Position numbers and translations under genes: made by a program. A DNA stretch of 64,000 nt from Rehmannia glutinosa. Its lineage: Eukaryota > Streptophyta > Magnoliopsida > Lamiales > Orobanchaceae. Location of the stretch: positions 20,626,653-20,690,652 of the forward strand of contig CM071935.1 in assembly GCA_016081115.2 (NCBI GenBank). Direction: 5' to 3'. Shown here piece by piece: positions 42,599-53,831 of this stretch. The notes beneath the pieces were generated by a model. That model was not told where the DNA came from and made no database searches. It was given only the letters and a program-made list of their open reading frames with translations. Position 1 is the stretch's first letter. Each line of letters opens with the position of its first letter.

Positions 42599-43785
42599 AT
42601 ATACGTGTTCGTCGTCGTCGTCAACCACGCTTCCCGCGGTGGAGCACCACTGAATTTATCTCAACAACAGCAAATGACTTCTGTTGCGGCGCGGCCGCCT
42701 CTTAAACGTGGACTCATGTAAAGCTATCTTAAATGTGGACTAACGCATGCAGGATAAAAGATATATCCAACCTCAATGGAACACTTCTCCCTTCCTTTTG
42801 GACAACAAGCACACTCCAATCCTCTTCTTTAGCTTTTTGGAAAATTCATACCAAGATAAGTTATTTATTTATTTTTCTGAAGTGTAAATCACATATTGAG
42901 TACTTGTGAGTTGTCAAGTTGTGAGCCTGTTTTCACTGTGGGTGCAGGAAGGAGAAACAGAAAGATGATTTCTCTGAATATATTCCGGAGTTTGCCCCCT
43001 GCCTCCCATGAAAACACAGGGTTAGAGAATTTGGACCCCGAAGATGAGGATCCCTATCTGAACTATTAAAAAGTATTACACGTCGCATTCAAATGTATTA
43101 GATGTATTTAAAAATGTATTATACTTTTCAACTCCGTAGAAATTCTCTGTTTTATATTTAAAAGGCACAACTTTGAAGAAAAGTATTACACATTGCATTC
43201 TAATGTATTGGATGTATTAGAAAAATGTATTATACTTTACAGCTTCTTAGTAATTCTCTGTCTTATTATTAAATGTCATAACTTTGTAGAAAAGTATTAC
43301 ACATTGCATTCCAATGTATTAGATGTATCAAATAAATGTATTAGACTTTACAACTAATACATTTCAGGAGAAAAATTAATTATATTCAGAAAAACTACTA
43401 AAATACTCTCCAATGAACTACTATTACTTTTTCAAGGAACTACTAATACTTTTTTGAGGGACTGCTAATACATATCGGGAGTATATTCAGGAGAAATACT
43501 GAAATACTCTCCAGGGAACTACTAATACATTTCAAAAGAACTGTTAATACTTTTTAGAAGGACGGCTAATACTTTTCAGAAGGACTGTTAATACCGGTGG
43601 TCCCTGAAAACTACTAAAACACCACAGCTAATATTATGGAAATGCCACTGAATCCGCAGGTCAGATCCGTCTAATAGGTCAGACCCGTTAGACGGTCTGA
43701 CAAGAGTTTTTGTGTTATATTAATTATAGAAAACATTTAAAGCTGAGGGAGGCGACCGCCACCGCCAGCCCTTGGCTCCGTCCAT
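42283..43785. mobile_element. DNA element split by the small MULE
   Basis: The left end reads GGGACGGAGCTAG (about 42288) and the right end GGCTCCGTCC (about 43779), inverted copies separated by the MULE at 42425-43714. Flanking CCCGTCTA and CGCGTCTA agree in seven of eight bases and could be a hAT-type duplication. The remaining body is about 200 bp, so this is a MITE. Confidence 0.5.
42425..43714. mobile_element. Small Mutator-like element with perfect 9-bp target duplication
   Basis: TTATATTAA flanks the 1290-bp element on both sides (42416-42424 and 43715-43723). The ends carry inverted CTGTCAGACCGTCTAACGG / CCGTTAGACGGTCTGACA blocks over about 50 bp. The interior has a (TC)n tract (42559-42597), an ATG-led short open stretch with GC-rich leader (about 42675), an intron-like acceptor (gtgggtgcag, 42949) with a short open exon-like segment, three tandem copies of a 110-bp unit (43071-about 43370) and degenerate 'gaactactaatactttt' repeats (43380-43620). 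No transposase is present. Confidence 0.85.
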
Positions 43786-43789
43786 GTCC

Positions 43790-44531
43790 GCGTCTATCCA
43801 GTAAGTATTATCTGCCAAAGCATGACCTTACGATTTTAAGTGTGTTTGGATAAACTTCTTTAAAAGATCTTATAAGATATTTTAGGAGCTTATAAGATGT
43901 TAGATTTTATTTTTAAAATAAGTTGTTGAAGTGCTTGAATAAAATAAGGTGGTGGAACTTATAAAATGTTAGTAATGTCAATTTTGCAATTAAAATTGAC
44001 AAACATCCTCTCTGTTATGGAAAATGATCTTTTGATGAAAAGGAGTTTGACCCTTTCTTAGAAGTCATAGGCCCCGAATAGTATTTAAATGTGGGATTTA
44101 TTGGGAGTGATTGATTGACCTTTCTTTTCTTTTCTTTTTTACTTTTGGAGAAAATAGTGTGAAAAGTTTATTTTTAAAAAATAAAAATAATTTTTGAAAT
44201 TATAATTGGATATAAGATGAAAATGTAATGATGATAGTGGATGAGATTATTTTTTTTAGTGTAATAAGATTAGAGTGGTTAGTGATTTGAAAAATAAGTG
44301 AAAGTAAATAGTATATTTTTGATATAATTGTGTAATGATGATAGTTGATGTTATTTTTTTTAATTAAAATAATAAATGGATGTGATTGGTAATTGGAAAA
44401 AAAATGAAAATGAATGAATAGTGAGTTATTTGAATATATCCACAAAGAATCACACGTCAAGTGAGAATTCATCCGTAAAATAAAAGGAAGAAAAATATTT
44501 TCACAAGCAAGCACTCTCGTGTTCTCTAACA
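43790..44531. other. AT-rich DNA, no gene seen
   Basis: Low-complexity sequence with repeated 'gtgtaatgatgatag' phrases (about 44225 and 44330). The minus-strand 110-codon ORF here is a composition artefact. Confidence 0.4.
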
Positions 44532-44998
44532 TGCTTAAACTCTTATTGATTTAGATCAGTGAGTTACCTTCGGGTCTCGGACTTTTGAGTAACCGGGTTC
44601 GAGTTCTTAAGTGACCTGAAATAGATGAACACACGCCAGGCTAGCCGGGGGGTGGTCCTAGCTAAGACCCTCCGATGCCTAAGTCATATCAGGTTCGTGA
44701 GGTATGGGGGTACGAAGACGGTAAATGTAAAAGTAAAGAGTAAAAGTGACAGAATGAATAGTTACCCCTTAATGTTACTGTAGCAATGTATTTATAGGAG
44801 TGTCCTGACACATGTGAGGAATCAGGTTGTGACAAGTGTCATCATCCTAATAGTGGAATTGTACCTGCCTGTCAGGGGAATCAATGGCTCTTCTGTTGGG
44901 TCAAGTCCTTTTCACTAGGCGAATCGGGTCTTGGGTCGTGGGGCTCCGGATAGGGGAACTCGCTGGGCCACAACGAGAAGAGACCTCCCTGTGTATCA
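44532..44998 (-). mobile_element. 3' LTR of the Tat-type Ty3/gypsy element
   Basis: The 467-bp segment begins TG (forward 44532) and ends CA (44998). On the minus strand it has TATAAATA (about 44790), then the block GACTTAGGCATCGGAGGGTC and CGGCTAGCCTGGCGTGTGTTC that is characteristic of Tat-group LTRs. The polypurine tract CCAGGGGAGTAA lies immediately upstream (45010-44999). Left flank TAACA could be the target duplication; the 5' LTR is outside the window. Confidence 0.75.
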
Positions 44999-45045
44999 TT
45001 ACTCCCCTGGTTCGCGAGGTCTTGGATAAATGACGGAACAAGACC

Positions 45046-45178
45046 TCGTGAACCGAATCTTGTCTTGCATTTATGAGCGATTTTCAGTTCGGGTCTCGAG
45101 AAATTCTCGATCTCACGAACCGAATCTTATATTTATCAGCATTTTCCAGTTCGAGTCTCGAGAAATTCTCGATCTTGT
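45046..45178 (+). repeat. Two-unit tandem duplication upstream of the antisense gene
   Basis: Two units of about 65-70 bp share 'acgaaccgaatctt..ttca/ccagttcg-gtctcgagaaattctcgatct'. Each ends in the palindrome TCTCGAGAAATTCTCGA. They lie in the noncoding space between the polypurine tract and the antisense promoter. Confidence 0.7.
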
Positions 45179-45410
45179 GGGTTATGTCCGCGTATTTTCA
45201 AGGTATTCCTATAAATGTCCCCCATTAATGACTTGGAGATGTAGGGGCATGTCTCTTCGTTTCTCACGCCCTTTTTGAAATTCGGGATGTGCATTTAATG
45301 GTTGATTAATTACTCATTAGTACTGTACATTTATTACATGCAGTGAATATATGTATTTCTGTTATTAATGTTACACATATAATATATTAAAAGAATTTTT
45401 TTTTACCCTC

Positions 45411-45418
45411 TATAAATA
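45411..45418 (+). promoter_or_regulatory. TATA box of the Tat antisense gene
   Basis: CTCTATAAATAGG is a strong plant TATA box on the plus strand. A start near 45443 gives a leader of about 195 bases before the ATG at 45639. It lies outside the LTR, so the antisense gene has its own promoter. Confidence 0.65.
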
Positions 45419-45638
45419 GGATGGGGTAACAGTTGGCACTCACTTTTCACCACCATTGTAAAAAATCAGGTCTTGCAAGACCCCACGAACTTGTAAACCT
45501 TTCGACTTGGTTTCTGCCTTCCTCCAAGGCTAGATCTCGATCCCGAGACCTTTCTCCTTAGTAGGTCGTCACCCCGAATACACTGCAGGCACCTCTCAGC
45601 CTTTACTTTTTACTTGATCATTTTTTTTAGCAATAAAC

Positions 45639-47918
45639 ATGGGCTCCAGATCCGCCTCCAATAACGACCTTGCAAATAGTTCCTCCTCGAGCTCGGGTTC
45701 GATCTCTACCTCGAGCTCGAGCTCCGACGATATGACTAGACCCCTACAGGCTCTACCAATAAACATTGTCCCCCTATCTAAGGAAGTCGGGGATGGGAGT
45801 CCTTCTAGGTCTGGTTTGGGAGAGACTCCTTCCGATTTCCCCCAAGACTCGTGGGAATTAATAAAATCTAAGGTGCGTCATGGTGAAGCCTCCCAAATAA
45901 GCCATCGTTACTTTATTCCCTCGGAATATAAGGTAATTATTCCCGATCGTGACGACCGTATGCACAGACCTCCTGTTAATTGCTTTTCACTTCACTTAGC
46001 GACCTTAGATGTCGGGCTGCGTTTTCCCCTTCATAAGGACTTAGAGGACATTCTCATCCGCTTAGGGCTTTGCTTAACCCAGTTTGCTCCAAATGCCGTT
46101 CGGCAAATGTTGGGTTTTATTATGCTTATGAAATATTTCAATGTAGTCCCTTCGGCGGCCCATTTCTGTTCGTTATTTTCCATTACCGCCTCCGCTTGGA
46201 CCAATGACCGTGGGTTCTTCTACCTGACCTCTAGACCCCACAGTAAGTTTCTAACTCACCTCCCCTCCTCTTCTGGTAATTGGAAAGAGAGTTTCATTTT
46301 TATTGAAACCCCACCAGATCGCCCATGGAGGATCCCTCGATCTTGGAGATTTTCTAATCCTCGGGTTCGTACCTCGGATCTAGGTAAGTGCTCTTGGGCC
46401 GAGGACTTTGTTTCCAAAAAACTCACGACCTATCTCTACGATATAAGAGGGCTCCTAAAAGAAGAGGTCTTGTCTGTTGTGGGTCTTAGCCCTGCTGTTG
46501 TTCCTCGAACCCAATCACTCGGTAATTTATGAGTTTTTTTTTTTTGCTATCATACACATATCTTGCTATTGTTCTAAACCGTGCTTACTGACCTTTTCAG
46601 GTATGTCTGTGAAGGCTTCCCTCGTGGCTAAGGTCATTAAGGAATAGAATGAGAGGCTTATCGCGGCTGTGAGGTCCTCGGGTCTTGCCCTTCCCCCCTT
46701 GCCCTCTGTTCACTCTAGCAACTCCATCCTCAATGCCCCGGTTGTGATCCTTTCAGGCGAGGCACAATCCTCTGAGCCGGGTCATGGGGTCAGTTTTGGC
46801 CTTAATGTGCCGCTCTCTTGTCCCTTGAACACCCACCTCCTATACTTACGATCGAGGCAGGGGGATCTTCCGATCCCAAGGATAAGGGCAAGGGAAAATC
46901 CAAGAGCAAATCCAAAAGCCGCAGTCGTAGCGGGAGCAAGAGTAAAAGCAAGGGATTTGACGGGGGTAAGGCAAAGAAGAAGGCTCGCACTGAGAAGGCC
47001 ATCTCCATTGCTTTGCGCGAGATTGATGATAGTTAACAGAAATTGGCTCGTGCTCGCGAACAGGATCATGTCGAAGCCTCACGACCTCAGAGGCAATTCT
47101 CGGGTACGCGTGTGATCCCGAAGTGGAACATCTCTCCTGAGGTTCCATCATGAAAACAAGAGCGGGGAGGATTCGCTAGAGCTGTATCAGGGATGCATTC
47201 TACCCTAAGATCAGTTCGCTCTGAGTGTCATGCCTGACACTAAACCTGAAGAGATAGCAGCCCACGACCTCATGAGGGTACCCCTTTTTTCCCTTTACTT
47301 AGTTTTCTTGCTTTTCTTTTTTGTGCTCTTGATGTTCTTAATGCGTTTTCTTTCTCTCTCTCTCTTTTTAAGGCTGCCAATGTTGCTCATAACTTAACAC
47401 TTCGGAGCCATCACTGGAGGATCTGGTGCCAAGATGCCGAGGCTCTGGCTCAGCATCTTCAGAAAGAGAGATTAGCTATTGAAGCTAAAACCAAGGCTGA
47501 GTATGATTCCCGCATCAAACAGGTAGAGGCTAAACTTACGGATCTGGAAGCACGCACTAAACACTCTGAGGAATCTCTTCAAGTTTCTCGAAATGAGGTG
47601 GTGTGCTTGACTCACGAAGGTCGTGAGAGCTTCACTGCGGGCCAAGAAGCTGGGAAGAGAGAGGCTCTTAACTCCCCCGAGTTTGCTCAAAAACTCAAAG
47701 ATGCTCGGATCGCCGGTGCTCAGGACTTCAAGAACTCTCCAGTTTTTGACCGGCTTATTGTGGAGAGGGCAGCCGAGTTCGAGGTCATGGGATTCTTCAA
47801 ATGCCAATCCCAGGCCTACAAACTTGGTGGGTTTAAGGTGGATTTTGATCCAAGAAAGCTCGACCCTGAGCTCGATGGCAATGGAGAGAAGGCCTCCGGT
47901 GTGGAGGAAGAAAGTTAA
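45639..47918 (+). pseudogene. Antisense ORF (aORF) of the Tat-type element, spliced, degenerate
   Basis: Exon 1 (45639-46519) encodes a Ser-rich start and a domain like the 'putative gypsy type transposon' family (RYFIPSEYKVIIPDRDDRMHRPP.., FPLHKDLEDILIRLGL.., QFAPNAVRQMLGFI). After a GT-AG intron (46520-about 46600) come a short exon with an in-frame TAG, a Lys/Ser-rich stretch (KGKSKSKSKSRSRSGSKSKS) in another frame, an intron at 47278-47372, and a coiled-coil exon (AKTKAEYDSRIKQVEAKLTDLEAR.., ending GEKASGVEEES at 47918). Tat-lineage elements are known to carry such a gene opposite to gag-pol between pol and the 3' LTR. Its function is unknown. Two stops and at least two shifts break this copy. 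Confidence 0.75.
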
Positions 47919-48329
47919 AATCTAGACCACAGGTGAGGGGGTGCTTCCCTCCGGAGATCAAGCTCATGAAGAGGGGGATGACCTGCTGGATGTCACCACT
48001 CTTTTGGGACCCTCCCAATGATCTGCCATACTTGCGATATTTTAGGCATGGGATTTTGGTAGAAGTCATGGGTTTATTTTGTAAAGGGTATGGGGCATGG
48101 CTTATTTTGTAAAGGGCTTGGGGCCTAACTCCCATCTATTTTAGAATGATGTATAATTTTCTCAATTGTATCTAGTGACCTGATTTCCTTGCATTTATTT
48201 ATCAGATGCTTTCGCAATTTATAATCTAATTTCTCACTTATGTTTTCAATGTCCTTGTAACTCCGATATTTATTCAAGTCCTTAAGATTTGAGTTTTCGT
48301 TGCAGCCGATGAGGTCTTGAGATCTTTCT
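47919..48329. other. Noncoding spacer after the antisense gene
   Basis: No gene is seen. It includes 'tttgtaaagggtatggggcatggcttattttgtaaagggcttggggc', a short direct repeat, and is probably the 3' UTR of the antisense gene. Confidence 0.4.
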
Positions 48330-49012
48330 TATAAGTTGGGGGATCCCTTGGGATCCTTTTTATTCTAGGGGCGCTTGTTGAGATCTCGAGATCTCACTTG
48401 TGAGTTGGGGGTCTACTTGGGATCCCTCTATTTATCTCATAAGTCAATGAGATCTTGAGATCTCGCTTGTGAGCTGGGGGATCCCTTGGGATCCCTCTCA
48501 CTTTTGGCACAAGTTCTCGAGGTCTCTCTTGCGTACTGGGGGATCCCTCTCTTTACGACACAAGTTAACGAGGTCTTCGAGATCTCACGTGAGCTGAGGG
48601 ATCCTTTGGGATCCCTCTCTTTTTGGCACGTTCTTCAGATCTCTCTTGCATCTTGGGGATCCCTTGGGATCCCTCTCTTTACAGCACAAGTTAACGAGGT
48701 CTTCGAGATCTCACGTGAGCTGAGGGATCCTTTGGGATCCCTCTCTTTTTGGCACGTTCTTGAGATCTCTCTTACGTACTGGGGGATCCCTTGGGATCCC
48801 TCTCTTTATGGCACAAACTTAACGAGATCTTTGAGATCTCACGTGAGCTGAGGCATCCTTTGGGATCCCTCTCTTTAATTGCACAAGTTTAATGAGATCT
48901 CGGGATCTCACTTGTGAGCTGGGGATCCCTCTCTAACTTCCGCACAAGTTAATGAGATCCTGAGATCTTACTTGTGAGCTGGGGGATCCTTTAGGATCCC
49001 TCTCTTTATTTC
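48330..49012 (+). repeat. Palindrome-rich tandem array in the Tat element
   Basis: About ten units of 60-65 bp, partly organised as 125-bp dimers (for example 48548-48672 and 48673-48798). A unit contains GGGGATCCCTTGGGATCCC, 'tctctttatggcacaagtt', AACGAGATCTTGAGATCTC and ACTTGTGAGCT. The GATC palindromes could form hairpins. Short ORFs through it have no meaning. Tat-group elements often carry variable tandem repeats between pol and the 3' LTR. Confidence 0.85.
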
Positions 49013-49204
49013 GAACAGACACGTCATCTCCCATGGGTATATACATCATTTTGATTTCCAATTAAGAGAGCCATTAACTTGATCTTCACAACGTTTAACA
49101 AAATACGGGGTCGGGTGATATCTCTTTACGCACGCGCCCCCTTACCCTTTAACAAATATACCCATAATAAGCTATATAAATTTAGGTCTTATAATTTATG
49201 ACCT

Positions 49205-50348
49205 CTATAACTTCCAACAAAACATGGGGTTATAAAATTTCCCCCTAATTTCTAAGTAAAAAAGTAGAATAAAAACTAGTAAAGGCGGGTTATCCGCGCT
49301 AAACGTAGAACCTTTGTAAATTTTGGGCGTTCCAAGGCCTCGGAGCTCCTTGCCTTGTAGGTCTTCCAAACGGTAAGGCCCTTTTCCTGAGACGCGAACC
49401 ACTTTGTACTGACCCTCCCAATTGGGATCTAATTTTCCCACATGTTTGGATACCTCGACCTTTTTCAGAATGAGGTCTCCAACTTGAAAACTCCTCTTCT
49501 TCACTCTCTTGTTGTACTCGTTCATCATCCTTGCTTTTGCCAGCAGGATCTTCCCATAGGCGTTTTGTCTCCTCTCTCCAATGAGGTCCGATCGCTACTC
49601 TATTTTCTCGGTTCTCAACTCCATCATAATCCTCGATCCTATGAGTGGGTTCTCCGATCTCCGCCGGGATCACTGCTTCCGAACCATACAAGAGGCAAGA
49701 GGGGGTCTCTTCCATTGCCGTCTTCGGGGTCGTTCTATAGGCCCATAGTACTCTCGGGAGCTCATCAACTCAATAGGTTTTCATTTGCTCCAAGCGCGTC
49801 TTTAGGTGCTGTAGGATTATGCCGTTCGCGACCTCCGTTTGCCCATTGGCTTGTGGGTTTCCCATTGAGGTGAAGTTCTACTGGATCTTCATCTCCTTGC
49901 ACCATGCCACTATCTTTTTCCCTTGAATCTGGGTTCCGTTATCTGAGATCAAGATCCGAGGTACACCAAATCTACACACTATATTTTTCCACAGGAAGTT
50001 CATGACTTCGGTTTCTGTGATCTTTCCTAAGGCCTCCGCCTCTATCCACTTAGAAAAGTACTCAACAGCAACGATTATAAACTTCTTTTGTGCCCGAGCG
50101 AGTGGGAATGGTCCCAAGATGTCAATTCCCCACTGGTCGAATGGGCATGTTATGGGTATTGAGGTCATCGGCACGGCTGGTTGATGCGGGAGGTTCGAGT
50201 CCGGTTGACACTTCTCACATTTTTTAACATACTCAATGGCGTCTTGGGCTAATGTCGGCCAAAAATAGCCTTGGCGCATGACCTTCAAAGCTAATGACCT
50301 TCCGCTCGAATGATTCCCACAACACCCTTCGTGGATCTCTTGCATCAC
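49205..50348 (-). pseudogene. Tat-type integrase
   Basis: The frame 50348-49878 holds the zinc-finger part (H..GCCGNHS.., KKCEKCQ) and the catalytic core: CPFDQWGIDILGPFP with the first Asp and RILISDNGTQ with the second. The Glu part follows in a shifted frame near 49850-49780 (NGQTEVANGII). The C-terminus (YKVVRVSGKGPYRLEDLQGKEL.., PRPWNAQNLQRFY) lies in frames 49528 and 49715. Integrase inserts the cDNA. Frameshifts near 49870, 49560 and 49350 break it. Confidence 0.85.
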
Positions 50349-51850
50349 ATACGTAGCTCATTCTGGGGCTGAGCATTTGAGCATGATCCCGGTTACTGAT
50401 TTCTTATAGAGGTTCCCATCATACTTGCAAAAGTGAGATGCCTTCACCCAAAGGCGCTTCGCCTCTAGCGGGTTGTCTGACAAGTGACCCTATAGGAGAT
50501 AGCTCTTGATGTCTTCCATCCAGGTATCGGAACAAGAGATCTTGAGCACGAGACCCACCGTAGGTCATAAACCGATTGGATCTTTTTCAGATCTGATCTC
50601 CGGCTTTTCAGCTGTCAAGACGACAACCTTTCTGGAACTGGCCCCGGTGATACTACTTGCAAATTTAGCCAATGCATCGGCTCGCCCATTTTCCGCCCTC
50701 GGGACCTGGTGAAGTTGAAATTGCTCAAAACTTCCGATCGGTTGCCTTACTCATTCCAAGCTTGAGGTCGGCACGTCTTGAGCTCTTGAAAGGCTTTCTC
50801 ACCGATCCGTCCACTCAAAATTCTTTACGTTTTTTAGCATAGCGAAGAAGGGTAAACTACGATCTCGGATCTGAAATGAAGCGGTTTAAGGATGCTACCA
50901 TTCCGATCGGCTTCTAGACATCCTTGATACTCTTAGGTGATATCATCTGGATCACCGCCCTAATTTTTTCGGGATTTGCTTCTATCCCGCGCTCGTTGAC
51001 AAGATACCCCAAGAACTTGCCACCTCTAACTCCAAAAGTGCACTTTGCGGATTGAGTTTCATTTTGTACCTCCTCGCATCAAAGGACTCCGCCAAATGGT
51101 TTAAGTGGTCATTCTCTTGTTCGCTTTTCACTAACATATCATCCACATACACCTCCATGGTTACTCCTGAGATCTTTGAACATCATATTGACAAGTCTCT
51201 CGGTAGGTGGCTCCCGCATTTTTGAGCTCGAATGGCATGACCTTGTAACAATAGACCCTGGTATCTATTACAAACGAAGTCTTTTCTCTATCCTCCTCGG
51301 CCATTGATATCGATGATAACCTTGGTACGCATCCATCATACTTAGCAATGCGCACCGGCGATCGAGTCCACCAACAGTCAATGCGAGGGAGTGGGTACGG
51401 GTCTTTAGGACAAGCTTTGTTCGATCCGTAAAGTCGAATACACATCCTCCATCTTCCGTCCATTTTTGGTATGATCACGACATTCGAGAGCCAATCCGTG
51501 AATTGCACCTCAACAATGTACCCGCATGGAGCGACTTTGCGACCTCCTGCCTCTATTATTTTGCTCTTTTCCGCCCCAAAATTTCTCTTATTTTGCTTTA
51601 CCGGTCTTACAGCGGATCAATATTAAGGTGATGAACAATGACCTTTGGGTCTATTCCCTCTAGGTCCGCCAGTTCCCAAGCAAACACATCGTGATTCTTT
51701 TTCAGAAATTCAATCATCATGAGCTCTTGGGTCGGGGTCATCTGCGACCCGATCCTCGTTGTTTTTCTTTGGGTCTTTTGGGTCCAATCCGAACCACGAG
51801 GTATTCGTCCACCGCCCATTCTATAATCTTTCGATTTGGACTTCGTGCTC
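50349..51850 (-). pseudogene. Tat-type reverse transcriptase and RNase H
   Basis: 51819-51607 has the RT-proximal FLKKNHDVFAWELADLEGIDP signature of Tat elements. 51508-51161 has DWLSNVVIIPKMDGRWRMC, KACPKDPYPLPRID, EKTSFVIDT..CYKVMPF.LKNAGATY, and the catalytic VYVDDMLVKS follows at 51138-51149. The frame is disturbed around 51420 and 51330. RNase H is only partly readable to about 50640 (GRADALAKFA). It belongs to the same pol as the protease at 51918. Confidence 0.85.
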
Positions 51851-51917
51851 GAGTTCGGCTCCCTAAAGCATGTTTGACCTTTGGGCTTCGGGGTGGCCCT
51901 CCTTACTTCGCTCTTTT

Positions 51918-52378
51918 TCAGAGATAATTTGTAGCATTCCTAGCCATCTGATGGTTCCCCCGGACCTCTCCCACTCCAAACTTCATGGGGAATTTCATTT
52001 TTAGATGAAAAGTAGATACCACGGCTTGGAATAGGTTCAGCCCGGGCCTGCCCAATATTATATTATAGGCAAAAGGCGCCTCCACCACCAAATACTTAAT
52101 CATGAAAGTCCTTCTACACGGCTCTTCACCCAGAGAGGTAGGTAAATCGATTGTACCCAGGGGTACAACCTCATGACCTCCGAACCCCATGAGAGGGGTC
52201 CCCACCGGCTTGATTGATGTTATCCCAAGATCCATCTTCCTTAGCACACTCAGGGATATAACGTCAACTAAGCTGCCACTATCCACCAAGACCTTTTGCA
52301 CAACAAAATTTTCCACATCCATCGTAATAACCATGGGGTCATTATGCTCTAGGTCCAATCCTTGAAGATCCGCTTGAG
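51918..52378 (-). pseudogene. Tat-type aspartic protease, interrupted by the Athila element
   Basis: Open from the junction (TQADLQGLDLEHNDPMVI) through the active site VLVDSGSLVDVI to YNIILGRPGLNLFQAVVSTFHLKMKFP. The reading is cut at its 5' side precisely where the Athila LTR starts (52379), so gag and the start of pol are on the other side of that insertion, outside the window. The V-L-V-D-S-G-S motif is intact. Confidence 0.85.
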
Positions 52379-53818
52379 TGTAGTTTATAGAATAGGGTTA
52401 GCAAGGTCGAATCCACAGAGACTAATAAATTATTGTACTAAGTATTGAGATTGTAATAGTCTTATTTTTATCTAGACGATCAAAATTGGGTGATTGGTTT
52501 GTAAAAGCAAGACAATAATTTATCATAAAAAGACAAAGTAAGAGTTGATTGAAAGATCAAAGAGATGAATGGATTCCAGGGTTATGGTTTTAGTTATCCC
52601 TCTTGTTATCTGATTAATCACAACAAAAATTATTATTATTCTTCCCTATAAGACAATCACGAAAGTATTTTATCCTCTCTCTTGAGATGTCTATAAAAAC
52701 GTTGATTGGATTATCTATGCTAGCATCTCTACTCAACATAAGATATCCAACTCCCAAAAGCACAAAAGATTAATAATCCTCACAAATATTTACAGACTTC
52801 TCAATCATGCAAATATTTATGTCAAGTACTCAAAGATCTGGTATTGAGACTCATCTCTCGATTTATGAATCAATACATCAAAACAAGTTAAACCAAAGGC
52901 CTTTTGATAAAACAAGAAATAAAACAGAGTACTCGAATATGGTTTGAAAATAATAACTTCAATTGCAATTAAACTTCAAACAAAAGTATCCATTAACCTA
53001 CTCCCAAACCCGGGAATCACAAGGTGTTTAGCCAGACAAGGGAAATAAATAATTCATAGACAAATTATTCAAGTTCATATCTAACTAATCGAAAGTAAAA
53101 GATACTATGGAATGAGAAAACTCAGGGATGTCGATGATCTCTCGATCTATCTTCAATCCTCAAGCGTGTGGTTGCGACCTCGATCAATCTCTCAATCCTC
53201 TGGTAGAAGATTGCTCTTTTCTCTGCTTTCTAGGGCAAATATTATTGTCCCTTTGTTTGGGGCCACCTCCTCTCAATTTGTACTCTCGTTAGGTCAAAAC
53301 CTGATTAGAATTCATCAAAACCTGACTTTCCCACACAGATGCACGGGCCGTGCGCCTCACGCACGACCAGCCCGTGAGTCAGCCCATAGGAACTTTCTTT
53401 CACTGAGTTGACGCACGAGCCATGCGTCCTAGCACGACCAGGTCGTGCGCAATGCCATAGGACGTGGCTGCTCCTGGGTTGATGCACGGGCCATTCTACA
53501 GACGCACGCCCTGCCCGTGCGCCCCTGTTAAGGATAATTCTGCTTCATTTCTTTCCGTTTCTTGCCTGGTTCGTCTGACTTCTTCTCGATTCAACTCCAA
53601 ACATCATATATTAGCTCGATTATTAACGGTCTTTTACTACAATGCTCCAATTTGTCACCAAAATGCTACAAATATCGATTAATTCCTACAAAACGAGCAA
53701 AACGTAATACCTTTTCCACTTTAAAAGAATATAGCCCATTTTACTCAAGTAATGCATGCATATCAACTTATTCTAACCACAATTAAGCCCAAACTACATG
53801 CAAAACTCATACCAATCA
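52379..53818 (-). mobile_element. 3' LTR of the Athila-type Ty3/gypsy element
   Basis: In minus orientation it runs from TGATTGGTATGAG (53818) to ..CTATAAACTACA (52379). It is homologous to the solo LTR at 1563-3041 and to 63416-64000, but it ends about 40 bp earlier than those, lacking the stretch up to GGCGAACA. The GC-rich palindromic cassettes lie at about 53335-53525. The polypurine tract AAGTTTGGGGGTT (53831-53819) borders it. Confidence 0.88.
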
Positions 53819-53831
53819 AACCCCCAAACTT

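Noticed and set aside
44200..44532. Minus-strand 110-codon ORF
   Set aside because: Low-complexity AT-rich reading dominated by Ile/Tyr/Asn/Ser; no conserved feature.
46782..47151. Minus-strand open frames of about 70-100 codons
   Set aside because: They are reverse readings of the Lys/Ser-rich part of the antisense Tat gene.
48486..48851. Plus-strand 121-codon ORF with internal repeats
   Set aside because: It reads through the palindromic tandem array; its repetition follows from the DNA repeats and it has no start context or homologue.
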